From Nocardioides pocheonensis (lineage in GTDB: Bacteria; Actinomycetota; Actinomycetes; Propionibacteriales; Nocardioidaceae), in NCBI RefSeq assembly GCF_003725535.1, contig NZ_RJSF01000037.1:1-36489 (forward strand): a stretch of DNA of 36,489 nt. Reading direction: 5' to 3'. Made by a program: the position numbers and the translations under genes. The stretch's first letter is position 1. The number at the start of each line of letters is the position of its first letter. The notes under the pieces were generated by a model. That model saw nothing but the letters and a program-made list of their open reading frames with translations. It had not been told where the DNA came from and made no database searches. This document shows positions 1 to 8,161 of this stretch, piece by piece.

Positions 1-61
1 GAGCGCTCACAACCATCGTCGTTCCGGCTCGCCCCTCGAACCAGACCCGCAGGAGAACCTC

Positions 62-1408
62 GTGAGGAAGACCCCCCACCCCCCGATCGCTCGCAGGACG
101 CGCTGGCTGGTCGCCGTCGTCCTGGCCGTCGCTGCCCTCGCCTCCGCCTGCGGCGGAGGATCCTCCTCCGGCGGCAGCGGCTCATCCGGCTCCGGTCCTG
201 TGCACATCAAGGTGTGGGCCTGGTACCCCGAGTTCAAGGGCGTCGTCGACGCCTTCAACGCCAGCCACAAGGACGTCCAGGTCGACTGGACCAACGTCGG
301 CACCGGCCCCGACCAGTACGCGAAGCTGAAGACCGCGTTCAAGGCAGGCTCGGGAGCGCCCGACGTCGCCATGGTGGAGTTCCAGGAGGTCCCGAGCTTC
401 ATCATCCTCAACCAGCTCGTCGACCTGGGGAAGTACGGCGCGAACGACGATCAGTCGATGTACGCCGACTGGGCCTGGAAGCAGGCCACCGACGGCACCA
501 AGGTCTATGCGATCCCGGTCGACGGCGGGCCGATGGCGCTGATGTACCGCAAGGACCTGTTCGAGAAGTACAAGATCCCGGTGCCGACGACGTGGGCGGA
601 GTACGCCGCGGACGCGGAGAAGATCAAGGCGGCAGATCCGAACGCCTACATCGCCAGCTTCGGCAAGGACGGCGGCTGGATCAACGGCCTCATGTGGCAG
701 GCCGGCTGCCGGCCGTACGGGTACTCCCAGGCGAAGGCCAAGGACGAGGTGACGATCAAGCTCACCGACCCGGCCTGCGAGAAGGTGATCGACTTCTACG
801 GCGACCTGGTCAACCGCGGCCTGATGGCCAAGGACCCGTTCTTCACCGCGGACGCCTCCGCCGCCCTGGACAAGGGCAAGTACTGGACCTGGGCCGCCGC
901 CGGCTGGACGCCGGGCTACCTCGCCGGCTCGCTGAAGCAGACCGCCGGGAAGTGGGCGGTGGCGCCGATGCCGCAGTGGACCGCGGGTGAGAACGCCGAG
1001 GGCGACTGGGGCGGTTCCACGTTCGTCGTCACCAAGCAGAGCAAGCACCCGAAGGAGGCCACCGAGGTCGCCCGCGAGCTGTTCGGCAGCTCCAAGGCAG
1101 CCTGGGACATCGGCCTGAACAAGGCGTTTCTCTACCCGCTGGTCAAGGACGTCGCCGCCGACCCGTCGTTCACCGACAAGGGCTACGACTTCTTCGGAGG
1201 CCAGAAGGTCAACCAGATCTTCGTGCCGGTCTCCGACAGCCTCGGCGAGTTCCAGTACACGCCGTTCCAGGACTACGTGTTCACGACGCTCAACGACCTG
1301 AGCGCTGAGGCCCTGGCAGGCAAGCGACCGTGGAACACCGTGCTGGCGGAGACGCAGAAGAAGGTCGTCGCCTACGCCGAGCAACAGGGCTTCACCGTCC
1401 ACCAGTAG
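62..1408 (+). CDS. ABC sugar-binding lipoprotein (CUT1 family)
   Basis: This 448-aa extracellular solute-binding protein (SBP_bac_1 type) would capture a sugar or oligosaccharide outside the membrane for the two permeases downstream. A GTG start at 62 is chosen because AGGAG lies 6 nt upstream (51-55). The first 30 residues form an Arg-rich n-region, a hydrophobic core (LVAVVLAVAALASAC) and a lipidation Cys followed by a Gly/Ser linker, so it should be a membrane-anchored lipoprotein. The rest has the usual length and Trp/Tyr-rich character of CUT1 binding proteins. The GH51 gene at the operon end suggests arabinose or arabino-oligosaccharide as ligand; that is inference from context. Confidence 0.93.
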   Translation: MRKTPHPPIARRTRWLVAVVLAVAALASACGGGSSSGGSGSSGSGPVHIKVWAWYPEFKGVVDAFNASHKDVQVDWTNVGTGPDQYAKLKTAFKAGSGAPDVAMVEFQEVPSFIILNQLVDLGKYGANDDQSMYADWAWKQATDGTKVYAIPVDGGPMALMYRKDLFEKYKIPVPTTWAEYAADAEKIKAADPNAYIASFGKDGGWINGLMWQAGCRPYGYSQAKAKDEVTIKLTDPACEKVIDFYGDLVNRGLMAKDPFFTADASAALDKGKYWTWAAAGWTPGYLAGSLKQTAGKWAVAPMPQWTAGENAEGDWGGSTFVVTKQSKHPKEATEVARELFGSSKAAWDIGLNKAFLYPLVKDVAADPSFTDKGYDFFGGQKVNQIFVPVSDSLGEFQYTPFQDYVFTTLNDLSAEALAGKRPWNTVLAETQKKVVAYAEQQGFTVHQ

Positions 1409-1418
1409 CGACACTCGT

Positions 1419-1481
1419 GCCGCGCCGACTGCCAGAATCGCTCCCTCCGGGCTCGTCACCCGGTCTGGCGGTCGGCGCGGC
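1419..1481 (+). promoter_or_regulatory. Intercistronic stem-loop between binding protein and permease
   Basis: Positions 1419-1436 and 1464-1481 are complementary at 17 of 18 bases. The 27-nt loop contains a second 5-bp stem (CCGGG/CCCGG). It begins 10 nt after the binding-protein stop and ends before the permease ribosome site. No T-run follows, so it is more likely an mRNA-stabilising or attenuating structure than a full terminator. Such structures are known to raise binding protein over permease in sugar operons. Confidence 0.7.
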
Positions 1482-1505
1482 CCCTGCCCCGATGTGGAGG
1501 TCTGC

Positions 1506-2465
1506 ATGTCCGTGAACGTCCTGCCCGGCCGGCAGGCGGCGACGCCCACGCCCCCCGCCGTGTCGCCGCGACAGTCTCGTCCCGGGTTGTCCTTCCAGGC
1601 GCGTCAGTCGGTGTCCGGCGCGCTCTTCGTGCTGCCGTTCCTGGTGATCGTGGTGCTGTTCCTCGCGCTGCCGCTCGGGTACGCCCTGTGGCTCAGCCTG
1701 CACAGCGAGAGCCTCGCGCTCGGCAACAAGTTCACGGGGCTGGCTCAGTACGGCCACGTGTTCAAGGACCCCGAGTTCCGGGCCGGCCTGTGGCGCGTGA
1801 TCCGGTTCGGCGCCGTCCAGATCCCGATCATGCTCGGGCTCGCGCTGGTCGCCGCACTTGCGTTGGACGCGATCAACACCCGGTTCTCCCGGGTCTTCCG
1901 CCTGATCGCCTTCATGCCGTACGCCGTGCCGGTGGTGATCGGGGCGCTCATGTGGGGCTTCCTCTACAGCAAGACGTTCGGGCCGTTCGCGGGCGTCAGT
2001 CACGTCTGGGGCGGCGGGCCGCTGAACTTCTTCGGCGGCCACCTGCTGCTGATCTCGTTGGGCAACGTCGTGACGTGGGCCTGGACCGGCTACAACATGA
2101 TCGTCCTGTACTCGGCGCTGCAAGGCCTCCCGCGCGAGATGTACGAGGCCGCGGTGGTCGACGGTGCCAGCCCGATCCAGATCGCGTGGCACGTCAAGGT
2201 GCCCGCGATCCGGCAGGCGATCTCCCTGGCGGCGATCTTCACGGTGATCGGGACCATGCAGTTCTTCAACGAGCCGGCGATCCTCGCGCGGTTCGCGCCG
2301 GACATCGACGCCGGCTACACCCCGAACCTCTACGCCTACAGCCAGGCGTTCCGCTTCGGAGCCTTCAACTACTCCGCGGCGACGTCGTTCGCCCTCGGTC
2401 TGACCGTCTTCGTCCTCTCCTACGCCTACGTCTTCGTCACGCGCAGAAGGGCAGCCCGCGCATGA
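1506..2465 (+). CDS. ABC sugar permease, MalF/UgpA type
   Basis: Inner-membrane permease subunit of the CUT1 importer, 319 aa. ATG 1506 is preferred over an in-frame GTG at 1494 because GGAGG (1496-1500) sits 5 nt before it. Six hydrophobic segments are visible, starting with ALFVLPFLVIVVLFLALPLG. The cytoplasmic EAA loop EAAVVDGASPIQIAWHVKVP, which docks the ATPase, is intact near residues 215-235. The gene overlaps the next permease by 4 nt (ATGA), so the two are translationally coupled. Substrate assignment comes from the downstream GH51 gene only. Confidence 0.93.
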   Translation: MSVNVLPGRQAATPTPPAVSPRQSRPGLSFQARQSVSGALFVLPFLVIVVLFLALPLGYALWLSLHSESLALGNKFTGLAQYGHVFKDPEFRAGLWRVIRFGAVQIPIMLGLALVAALALDAINTRFSRVFRLIAFMPYAVPVVIGALMWGFLYSKTFGPFAGVSHVWGGGPLNFFGGHLLLISLGNVVTWAWTGYNMIVLYSALQGLPREMYEAAVVDGASPIQIAWHVKVPAIRQAISLAAIFTVIGTMQFFNEPAILARFAPDIDAGYTPNLYAYSQAFRFGAFNYSAATSFALGLTVFVLSYAYVFVTRRRAARA

Positions 2466-3382
2466 GCACGACCACCGCGGCCGACACGCCGGCCAGGCAC
2501 GCCGTACGCCGCGACGCGACCCGGAGCCCGCGCCGTGCGGGTGAACCGGGCACCCGGCTCGCCCACGTGATCATGGGCGTCGGCATGCTGTACTTCGCAG
2601 TGCCGCTGATCTGGATCGTGATCGCGGCGACGAAGAGCCAGCCCGACCTGCTGTCCTCACCGGCCCTGTGGTTCGGCCACGGCTTCGACCTCCCGGCGAA
2701 CCTGCGGCAGCTGTTCCGCGAGGACGACGGCGTCTACGGGCGCTGGCTGGTGAACACCGCGGTGTACTCCGGCGTCAGCGCCCTCGGGGCGACCACGCTC
2801 TGCGCGCTGGCCGGCTACGGACTGGCACGGTTCACCTTCCCGGGCAAGCGGTTCCTCGAGTCCGCGCTGCTCGGCATGATCATGGTGCCCGGCACGGCGC
2901 TGGTGCTGCCGACCTACTTGCTGCTCTCCCACATCCACCTCGTGAACACCATGTGGGCCGTGATCCTGCCGTCGCTGCTGAGCCCGTTCTGCACCTACCT
3001 GGTGCGCGTGTACGTCTCGGAGAGCGTGCCGGTCGAGCTCCTCGAGGCGGCCCGGATGGATCGCGCCGGCGAGCTGCGGATCTTCGTGCAGGTGGTGTTG
3101 CCGATGATCAAGCCGGTGATCGTCACCGTCTTCCTCTTCACGTTGGTCGCCACCTGGAACAACTACTTCCTGCCGCTGGTGATGCTCAGCGAGTCCAAGC
3201 TCTACCCGCTGACCGTCGGCCTCACCACGTGGTTCAACACGGCCCAGCAGGAGGGCGGCACTCGGATGCTGTTCAACCTGATCACGACCGGTGCACTGGT
3301 CGCGATCGTGCCGCTGATCATCGCCTTCCTGATGCTGCAGCGCTTCTGGCGCAGCGGCCTCAGCAGTGGTTCGCTCAAGTAG
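2462..3382 (+). CDS. ABC sugar permease, MalG/UgpE type
   Basis: Second permease subunit of the same importer, 306 aa, partner of the upstream MalF-type protein. The start at 2462 overlaps the previous stop in an ATGA. A polar N-terminal tail of about 35 residues precedes six hydrophobic segments. The EAA motif is clear (EAARMDRAGELRIFVQVVLP), followed by a membrane segment containing a typical ATWNNYFLPLV stretch. No ATPase gene occurs in the operon, so the complex probably borrows a shared MsiK-type ATPase encoded elsewhere, as is common in actinobacteria (inference). Confidence 0.93.
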   Translation: MSTTTAADTPARHAVRRDATRSPRRAGEPGTRLAHVIMGVGMLYFAVPLIWIVIAATKSQPDLLSSPALWFGHGFDLPANLRQLFREDDGVYGRWLVNTAVYSGVSALGATTLCALAGYGLARFTFPGKRFLESALLGMIMVPGTALVLPTYLLLSHIHLVNTMWAVILPSLLSPFCTYLVRVYVSESVPVELLEAARMDRAGELRIFVQVVLPMIKPVIVTVFLFTLVATWNNYFLPLVMLSESKLYPLTVGLTTWFNTAQQEGGTRMLFNLITTGALVAIVPLIIAFLMLQRFWRSGLSSGSLK

Positions 3383-3427
3383 CAGCGCGAACCGACCTCC
3401 GCCCACCTCGACCTGCAAAGGACGTCC

Positions 3428-4957
3428 ATGCCCTCCGCCTCGTTCCGCCTCGACCCGGGCTTCACGATCGCCCCCGTCCACCGGCGCACCTTCGGCTCGT
3501 TCGTCGAGCACATGGGTCGCTGCGTGTACACCGGCATCTACGAGCCCGGGCACCCGACGGCCGACGAGGACGGCTTCCGCCAGGACGTCCTGGACCTCAC
3601 CCGCGAGCTGGGCGTGACCACGGTGCGCTACCCCGGCGGGAACTTCGTGTCCGGCTACCGCTGGGAGGACGGGGTCGGGCCGGTCGCCCAGCGTCCGGTA
3701 CGCCGTGATCTGGCCTGGCACTCCCTGGAGACCAACGAGGTCGGGATCGACGAGTTCGCTCGCTGGGCCCGCAAGGCCGACGTGGAGGTGATGTACGCCC
3801 TCAACCTCGGCACGCGAGGCGTGCAGGAAGCGCTCGACGTCCACGAGTACCTCAACCACCCCGAGGGCACGCACCTCTCCGAGCTGCGGCGCAGCAACGG
3901 CACGAAGGAGCCGCACGGGGTGCGGATGTTCTGCCTGGGCAACGAGATGGACGGCCCGTGGCAGACCGGCCACAAGACCGCCCACGAGTACGGCCGGCTG
4001 GCGGCCGAGGTCGCGCGGGCGCTGCGTGCCGCCGAACCCGATCTCGAACTGGTCGCGTGCGGCAGCTCGAACTCGAGCATGCCGACCTTCGGTGCGTGGG
4101 AAGGCACCGTGCTCGAGCTGGCCTACGACCAGGTCGACTACATCTCGGCGCACGCGTACTACGAGGAGACCGACGGTGACCTCGGGTCGTTCCTCGCGAG
4201 CGCCGTCGACATGGACTACTTCATCGACAGCATCGTCGCCACCGCGGACGCCGTCGGGGCTCGGCTGAAGAGCCCGAAGCGGATCAACGTCTCCTTCGAC
4301 GAGTGGAACGTCTGGTACCAGAGCCGCTTCAACAACGCGCCGGTCCCGACGACGTGGGAGCAGGGTCGTCCCGTGATCGAGGACCACTACAGCGCCGTCG
4401 ACGCGGTCGTCGTCGGAAGCCTGCTGATCTCGCTGCTCCGGCACAGCGACCGGGTCACCGCCGCGTGCCAGGCCCAGCTGGTCAACGTGATCGCGCCGAT
4501 CATGACCGAGCCCGGCGGCGGGGCCTGGCGGCAGACGATCTTCCACCCGTTCGCGCTCACCAGCCGGCTCGCCCGCGGGACCGTGCTCCGCGTCCAGGTC
4601 GAGACGCCGACGTACGCCACCGAGCGGTACGGCGACGTCCCGCTCCTCGACGCCGTGGCCACCCACGACCCGGCGACCGGTGAGGTGGTCGTGCTCGTGG
4701 TCAACCGGGACCGCGCCGAGGCCCTGGACCTGGAGGTCGGGCTGGCGGCGTTCGGTGACCTGAGCCCCCTCGAGGCCTGGACGGTGGGCGGCGACGACCC
4801 CTACGCCCGGAACACCGCAGACCAGCCGGATCGCGTGCGGCCAGAGCCGCTGGACGCAAGGGTCCTGACCGGCGGGACCCTCTCCACGCGCCTGCCACCG
4901 GTGTCGTGGAGCGTGATCCGGCTCGGCCCGGCGGAGGGAAGCTCTCCCGCAGCGTGA
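3428..4957 (+). CDS. abfA: GH51 alpha-N-arabinofuranosidase
   Basis: This 509-aa enzyme should hydrolyse terminal alpha-L-arabinofuranosyl residues. It has no signal peptide, so it is intracellular and acts on imported oligosaccharides. The GH51 hallmarks are present: TVRYPGGNFVSGYRWEDGVG near residue 60, the acid/base Glu173 in GNEMDGPW and the nucleophile Glu292 in SFDEWNVWY. The two Glu residues lie at almost the same positions as in characterised Geobacillus AbfA. Length is normal for the family. AAAGGA (3417-3422) is a plausible ribosome site. It lies 45 nt after the permease, most likely the last gene of the operon. Confidence 0.95.
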   Translation: MPSASFRLDPGFTIAPVHRRTFGSFVEHMGRCVYTGIYEPGHPTADEDGFRQDVLDLTRELGVTTVRYPGGNFVSGYRWEDGVGPVAQRPVRRDLAWHSLETNEVGIDEFARWARKADVEVMYALNLGTRGVQEALDVHEYLNHPEGTHLSELRRSNGTKEPHGVRMFCLGNEMDGPWQTGHKTAHEYGRLAAEVARALRAAEPDLELVACGSSNSSMPTFGAWEGTVLELAYDQVDYISAHAYYEETDGDLGSFLASAVDMDYFIDSIVATADAVGARLKSPKRINVSFDEWNVWYQSRFNNAPVPTTWEQGRPVIEDHYSAVDAVVVGSLLISLLRHSDRVTAACQAQLVNVIAPIMTEPGGGAWRQTIFHPFALTSRLARGTVLRVQVETPTYATERYGDVPLLDAVATHDPATGEVVVLVVNRDRAEALDLEVGLAAFGDLSPLEAWTVGGDDPYARNTADQPDRVRPEPLDARVLTGGTLSTRLPPVSWSVIRLGPAEGSSPAA

Positions 4958-4986
4958 CGCTGCGACCCGCCGGAACGCCGTGCGGG
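4949..4986 (+). terminator. Possible weak terminator after abfA
   Basis: GCAGCG and CGCTGC (4949-4963) form a 6-bp stem whose 3-nt loop is the abfA stop codon. A second short stem, CCCGC (4966-4970) with GCGGG (4982-4986), follows. There is no T-run, so termination is uncertain. It separates the arabinose operon from the promoter of the cyp51 operon. Confidence 0.3.
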
Positions 4987-5001
4987 CGCAGAAGAAAAAC
5001 G

Positions 5002-5013
5002 AGAACAGGTTCT
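5002..5013. promoter_or_regulatory. Palindromic operator, KstR-like core
   Basis: AGAAC-AG-GTTCT is a perfect inverted repeat and contains the AACnnGTT core of the published KstR consensus TnnAACnnGTTnnA. The outer T and A are not matched here. Its right end touches the predicted -35 box at 5013. KstR is the TetR-family repressor of steroid catabolism genes in mycobacteria; the operon downstream encodes cyp51 and companion enzymes. Confidence 0.5.
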
Positions 5014-5041
5014 TGTCAGCGGGTCGTCCGCCCGGTAGAAC
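5013..5041 (+). promoter_or_regulatory. Predicted promoter of the cyp51 operon
   Basis: TTGTCA (5013-5018) and TAGAAC (5036-5041) resemble -35 and -10 boxes with a 17-bp spacer. The expected start point is near 5048, giving a leader of about 40 nt before the GTG at 5087. One palindrome overlaps the -35 edge and another covers the start point, as expected for a repressed promoter. Confidence 0.55.
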
Positions 5042-5055
5042 TGGACACATGTCCA
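5042..5055. promoter_or_regulatory. Palindromic operator TGGACA-CA-TGTCCA
   Basis: Perfect 6-bp arms are separated by 2 nt. The site covers the predicted transcription start and is centred 41 bp (about four helical turns) from the palindrome at 5002-5013. A TetR-family protein, such as the one encoded within this operon at 11870-12451, is the natural candidate to bind it, but nothing in the sequence proves the pairing. Confidence 0.5.
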
Positions 5056-5086
5056 ATCAGGTGTCTGGTCACGGGGTTCGCGGCCG

Positions 5087-5866
5087 GTGAGCAAGTACGC
5101 GCAGCCGGAGCGCCGTCCGGCCGTCGTCAGCGGCGCGTCGTCCGGCATCGGGGCCGCGGCGGCCCTCACGCTCGCCCGTGCCGGCCACCCCGTGGCCCTC
5201 GGGGCGCGCCGGGTCGAGCGGTGTGCCGAGCTGGTCGAGCAGATCCGGAGCGACGGCGGTGAGGCCGTCGCCCACCCGCTCGACGTCACCGACGCCAGCT
5301 CGGTGGAGGCGTTCGCGAAGGCCGTGGTCGCCGACCTCGGCGACGTCGAGGTCCTGGTCTCCAACGCCGGTCACGTCGCGCCGGGGATCGTGCACGAGGT
5401 CGAGACCGAGCGCTTCGCCGCGGAGATCGACCTGAACCTGCTGGGTGCGCACCGGCTGGTGCGTGCGTTCGTGCCGGCGATGGTGAGCCGCACCCGCGGC
5501 GACGTCGTGTTCGTCAGCTCCGACGTCGCCGTGCGCGCGCGACCGTTCATGTCGTCGTACGCCGCCGGCAAGTGGGGCCTGGAAGGCATGGCGCACGCCA
5601 TGCAGATGGAGCTCGAGGGCAGCGGCGTGCGGGTGAGCATCGTGCGACCCGGCCCCACCTGGAGCGAGATGGGCACCGACTGGGACGACGAGGAGGCCGC
5701 CCAGGTGCTGAACGGGTGGGTGAAGTTCGGCCTCGCCCGGCACCCCCACTTCCTCAAGCCCGCCGCCCTGGCCGACGCGATCGCGACGATCGTCGCTGCG
5801 CCGCGCGGCGTCCACCTGAACCTCATCGAGGTCAACCCCGAAGCGCCCCTGCAGGAGGAGAAGTGA
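5087..5866 (+). CDS. SDR oxidoreductase of the cyp51 locus (Rv0765c-like)
   Basis: Short-chain dehydrogenase/reductase, 259 aa, normal length. The cofactor motif GASSGIGAAAALTLARAG is near residue 16, NAGHV near 90, and the catalytic residues are Ser144/145, Tyr158 and Lys162 (YAAGK). It would oxidise or reduce an alcohol/ketone with NAD(P). Its substrate is unknown; position directly before cyp51, as in M. tuberculosis Rv0765c-cyp51 as remembered, suggests a sterol or terpenoid. The GTG start has no strong ribosome site. The stop overlaps the cyp51 ATG by one base (TGATG). Confidence 0.88.
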   Translation: MSKYAQPERRPAVVSGASSGIGAAAALTLARAGHPVALGARRVERCAELVEQIRSDGGEAVAHPLDVTDASSVEAFAKAVVADLGDVEVLVSNAGHVAPGIVHEVETERFAAEIDLNLLGAHRLVRAFVPAMVSRTRGDVVFVSSDVAVRARPFMSSYAAGKWGLEGMAHAMQMELEGSGVRVSIVRPGPTWSEMGTDWDDEEAAQVLNGWVKFGLARHPHFLKPAALADAIATIVAAPRGVHLNLIEVNPEAPLQEEK

Positions 5867-7269
5867 TGCCGAAGTCCGAGGCGCAGGTCGAGGTTTCGAG
5901 GCGCGCCTCGACCATCGAGGAGATCCGCGAGGTGTCGCGGCGCTTCCCGGACAGCCCGCACGGCCATCTCGAGGACCTCCGCGACGACCCGATCGACCTG
6001 CTCCACCGGGTCCGCGCGGAGTGCGGCGACGTGGGCCGCTTCCGGCTGGCCGACCGCGACGTCGTGCTCGTGTCGGGAGCGGAGGCGAACGAGCAGTTCT
6101 TCAGGGCGCCCGACTCCACGCTCGACCAGGCGGCGGCGTACCCGTTCATGACGCCGATCTTCGGCAAGGGCGTGGTCTTCGACGCCTCGCCCGAGGAGCG
6201 CCAGCAGATGCTGAAGAACCAGGCGCTGCGCGGCGACATGATGCGCGGGCACGCGAGCACGATCGAGCGCGAGATCCGGCGGATGGTCGCCGGCTGGGGC
6301 GACGAGGGCGAGATCGACCTGCTCGACTTCTTCGCCGAGCTCACGATCTACACCACGTCCGCGTGTCTGATCGGCCTGCCGTTCCGCGAGCAGCTGGACG
6401 CACGCTTCGCCCAGCACTACCACGAGCTCGAGCGCGGCACCGACGCCCTGGCGTACGTCGACCCGTACATGGAGGGCGTCGAGAGCTTCGAGCGTCGGGA
6501 TGCCGCGCGCGAGGCCCTGGTGGCGCTCGTGCAGGACATCATCGACCAGCGGGTCTCGGCAGGCTCGACCAGCGACCGGAGAGAGGTGCCCAAGGACCAG
6601 CGGGACCTCCTCGACATCTTGATCTCGCTGGACATGAGCGCCGACTACATCACCGGCATCTTCATCTCGATGATGTTCGCGGGCCACCACACGTCCTCGG
6701 GCACGGCCTCCTGGGCGCTGATCGAGCTGATGCGGCACCCCGACGTGATGGCCGAGGTCGTGGCCGAGCTCGACGAGCTGTACGTCGATGGCGCGGAGGT
6801 GTCCTTCCAGGCGCTCCGGTCCATCCCGCGGCTCGAGGCAGCGCTGAAGGAGACCCTGCGGCTGCACCCGCCGCTGATCCTGCTGCTGCGGGTGGCCCAG
6901 GAGGACATCGAGATCGGCGGTCACGTGCTGCCGGCGGGCACGATGGTCGGCGCCACACCTCGGGTGTCGAACCGGATCGCCGAGGACTTCCCCGACCCCG
7001 ACAGCTTCGACCCCGGCCGCTACCTCGACCCGCGCCAGGAGGACCTGGCGAACCGGTGGACCTGGATCCCGTTCGGCGCCGGCAAGCACCGTTGCGTGGG
7101 CAACGCCTTCGCGATGATGCAGATGAAGGCGATCTTCTCGGTGATCCTGCGCGACTTCGAGTTCGAGCTGGCCCAGCCTTCGGAGAGCTATCGCGACGAC
7201 ACCTCCAAGATGGTGATCCAGCTGGCCCGGCCGGCGAGGGTCCGGTACCGCCGGAGGGCCGGCCGATGA
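5866..7269 (+). CDS. cyp51: Cytochrome P450 CYP51 (sterol 14-alpha-demethylase family)
   Basis: 467-aa soluble P450. It matches M. tuberculosis CYP51 as remembered: the B-helix signature YPFMTPIFGKGVVFDAS (from about residue 92), the I-helix AGHHTSSG (about 272), ExxR at Glu329/Arg332 and heme ligand Cys410 in FGAGKHRCVG; the end, KMVIQLARPARVRYRRR, is also nearly the same. Family chemistry is oxidative removal of a sterol 14-alpha-methyl group in three steps. The natural substrate in actinobacteria is unsettled. Compared with the M. tuberculosis protein it has about 20 extra N-terminal residues and a loop insert (VSAGSTSDRR) that coincides with a repeat-like sequence. GGAGGAG precedes the start; the ferredoxin gene overlaps by 4 nt. 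Confidence 0.93.
   Translation: MPKSEAQVEVSRRASTIEEIREVSRRFPDSPHGHLEDLRDDPIDLLHRVRAECGDVGRFRLADRDVVLVSGAEANEQFFRAPDSTLDQAAAYPFMTPIFGKGVVFDASPEERQQMLKNQALRGDMMRGHASTIEREIRRMVAGWGDEGEIDLLDFFAELTIYTTSACLIGLPFREQLDARFAQHYHELERGTDALAYVDPYMEGVESFERRDAAREALVALVQDIIDQRVSAGSTSDRREVPKDQRDLLDILISLDMSADYITGIFISMMFAGHHTSSGTASWALIELMRHPDVMAEVVAELDELYVDGAEVSFQALRSIPRLEAALKETLRLHPPLILLLRVAQEDIEIGGHVLPAGTMVGATPRVSNRIAEDFPDPDSFDPGRYLDPRQEDLANRWTWIPFGAGKHRCVGNAFAMMQMKAIFSVILRDFEFELAQPSESYRDDTSKMVIQLARPARVRYRRRAGR
5892..5913 (+). repeat. Possible REP-like sequence in cyp51 N-terminus
   Basis: GGTTTCGAGG followed by CGCGCCTCGACC resembles the arm of the repeat family seen at 9680-9755 and contains the palindrome GAGGCGCGCCTC. 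It encodes part of the N-terminal extension not remembered in other CYP51 proteins. Similarity is modest. Confidence 0.35.
6553..6573 (+). repeat. REP-like half element inside cyp51
   Basis: The first 20 nt match GTTTCGGCAGGCTCAACCAC at 17 positions. In frame it encodes VSAGSTS, the same peptide that begins three downstream proteins, and lies in a surface-loop region of the P450 between conserved helices. Confidence 0.55.
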
Positions 7270-7463
7270 GAGTCTCCGCCGACCTCGACCTCTGCCAGGG
7301 CCACCAGAACTGCCAGGCCGAGGCGCCCACCGTCTTCGGCTTCGACGAGGACGCCGACCGGGTCGTGCTCCTCGACGAGCATCCCGACGACGCGCTGCGC
7401 GACGCCGTGCGCTCGGCGGTCAAGTACTGCCCCGCGATGGCCCTTTCGATGGAGGAGAAGTAA
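7266..7463 (+). CDS. CxxHxxC-type ferredoxin, redox partner of CYP51
   Basis: Small 65-aa [3Fe-4S]-type ferredoxin. Ligands are Cys10 and Cys16 in CQGHQNC and Cys55 in YCP; His13 occupies the position that is Cys in 4Fe-4S relatives, giving the CxxHxxC(n)CP pattern. It resembles M. tuberculosis Rv0763c, the ferredoxin encoded beside cyp51, and would deliver electrons to the P450 just upstream. The start overlaps the cyp51 stop (ATGA) and its TAA overlaps the next ATG by one base. No ferredoxin reductase is encoded nearby. Confidence 0.92.
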   Translation: MRVSADLDLCQGHQNCQAEAPTVFGFDEDADRVVLLDEHPDDALRDAVRSAVKYCPAMALSMEEK

Positions 7464-8161
7464 TGGTTTCGGCAGGCTCAACCACCGCTGAGGGCGGCTC
7501 GACCACCGGCGGCTCGACCGATCTCTCGCGCGCCGAGATCGAGGAGTTCTGGGACTCCTGGCTCGCGGTCAACCGCGAGGCCGAGCGGATCGGCGACTGG
7601 CGGATCATGGCCGAGCACTACGCGCTCGACGCGACGTACGGCTGGATGTACGCCCCGGACGAGCACTTCATGGCCGTCGGCCGCGACCAGATCCGGGACT
7701 GGGCGATCGGCATCGAGATGGACGGTCTCGACGGCTGGCACTACGACTACCAGGCCACGGTCATCGACGAGCGGAACAAGATGGTGGTCGGCTTCTGGAA
7801 GCAGAGGTCCGGGATCGTCGACGACACCACCGGCGAGGAGTTCGAGATCCTCGGCATCGGCGGCTCGTGGTTCGGGGTCGAGCGCCAGGTCGGCGGCCCC
7901 GATGACGGCCAGCTGAAGTTCGCCTGGCAGCGCGACTGGTTCGACATGCCGTCGACCGCGCACACCTTCCTCTCGATCATCCAGGCCGGCAAGGCGCCCG
8001 ACACCCTGCTGAAGCGGATGTCGGTCACCGGGCTCGACGTGCCGGGGCACTACCGGTACCGCGACCTGCCCTCGACGGTGTGGCCGCCGCCGGTGGAGGC
8101 GGGCGAGCACGTGACCCAAGAGCCGGTGGTTGAGCTCGCCGAAACGCCCGAGGTGAAGTGA
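7463..8161 (+). CDS. NTF2-like protein of the cyp51 locus (Rv0762c-like)
   Basis: 232-aa protein with an NTF2/SnoaL-like alpha-beta barrel pattern: an opening helix (SRAEIEEFWDSWLAVNREAE), then a YGWMYAPDEHFMAVGRDQIR segment typical of the fold. It is likely an isomerase, dehydratase or non-enzymatic binding partner; catalytic residues cannot be assigned by eye. The first 25 residues (MVSAGSTTAEGGSTTGGSTD) are low-complexity and come from a repeat element, and the C-terminal EPVVELAETPEVK is encoded by another repeat arm. The true fold therefore probably spans residues 25-220. Coupled to ferredoxin and aldehyde dehydrogenase genes by one-base overlaps. Confidence 0.82.
   Translation: MVSAGSTTAEGGSTTGGSTDLSRAEIEEFWDSWLAVNREAERIGDWRIMAEHYALDATYGWMYAPDEHFMAVGRDQIRDWAIGIEMDGLDGWHYDYQATVIDERNKMVVGFWKQRSGIVDDTTGEEFEILGIGGSWFGVERQVGGPDDGQLKFAWQRDWFDMPSTAHTFLSIIQAGKAPDTLLKRMSVTGLDVPGHYRYRDLPSTVWPPPVEAGEHVTQEPVVELAETPEVK
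7466..7485 (+). repeat. REP half element at start of NTF2-like gene
   Basis: GTTTCGGCAGGCTCAACCAC, identical over 20 nt to the right arm at 8164-8183. Together with the preceding ATG it encodes MVSAGSTT. No left arm is present here. Confidence 0.75.

Noticed and set aside
182-1549. Long open frame on the minus strand across the binding-protein gene
   Set aside because: Its translation is Arg/Val/Leu-rich with no domain, which is typical of an antisense shadow in very GC-rich DNA; the plus-strand frame has a lipoprotein signal and family motifs.
2657-5056. 799-codon minus-strand open frame opposite the second permease and abfA genes
   Set aside because: It is antisense to two clear genes and its composition is rich in His/Arg/Asp/Gln repeats with no fold signature.
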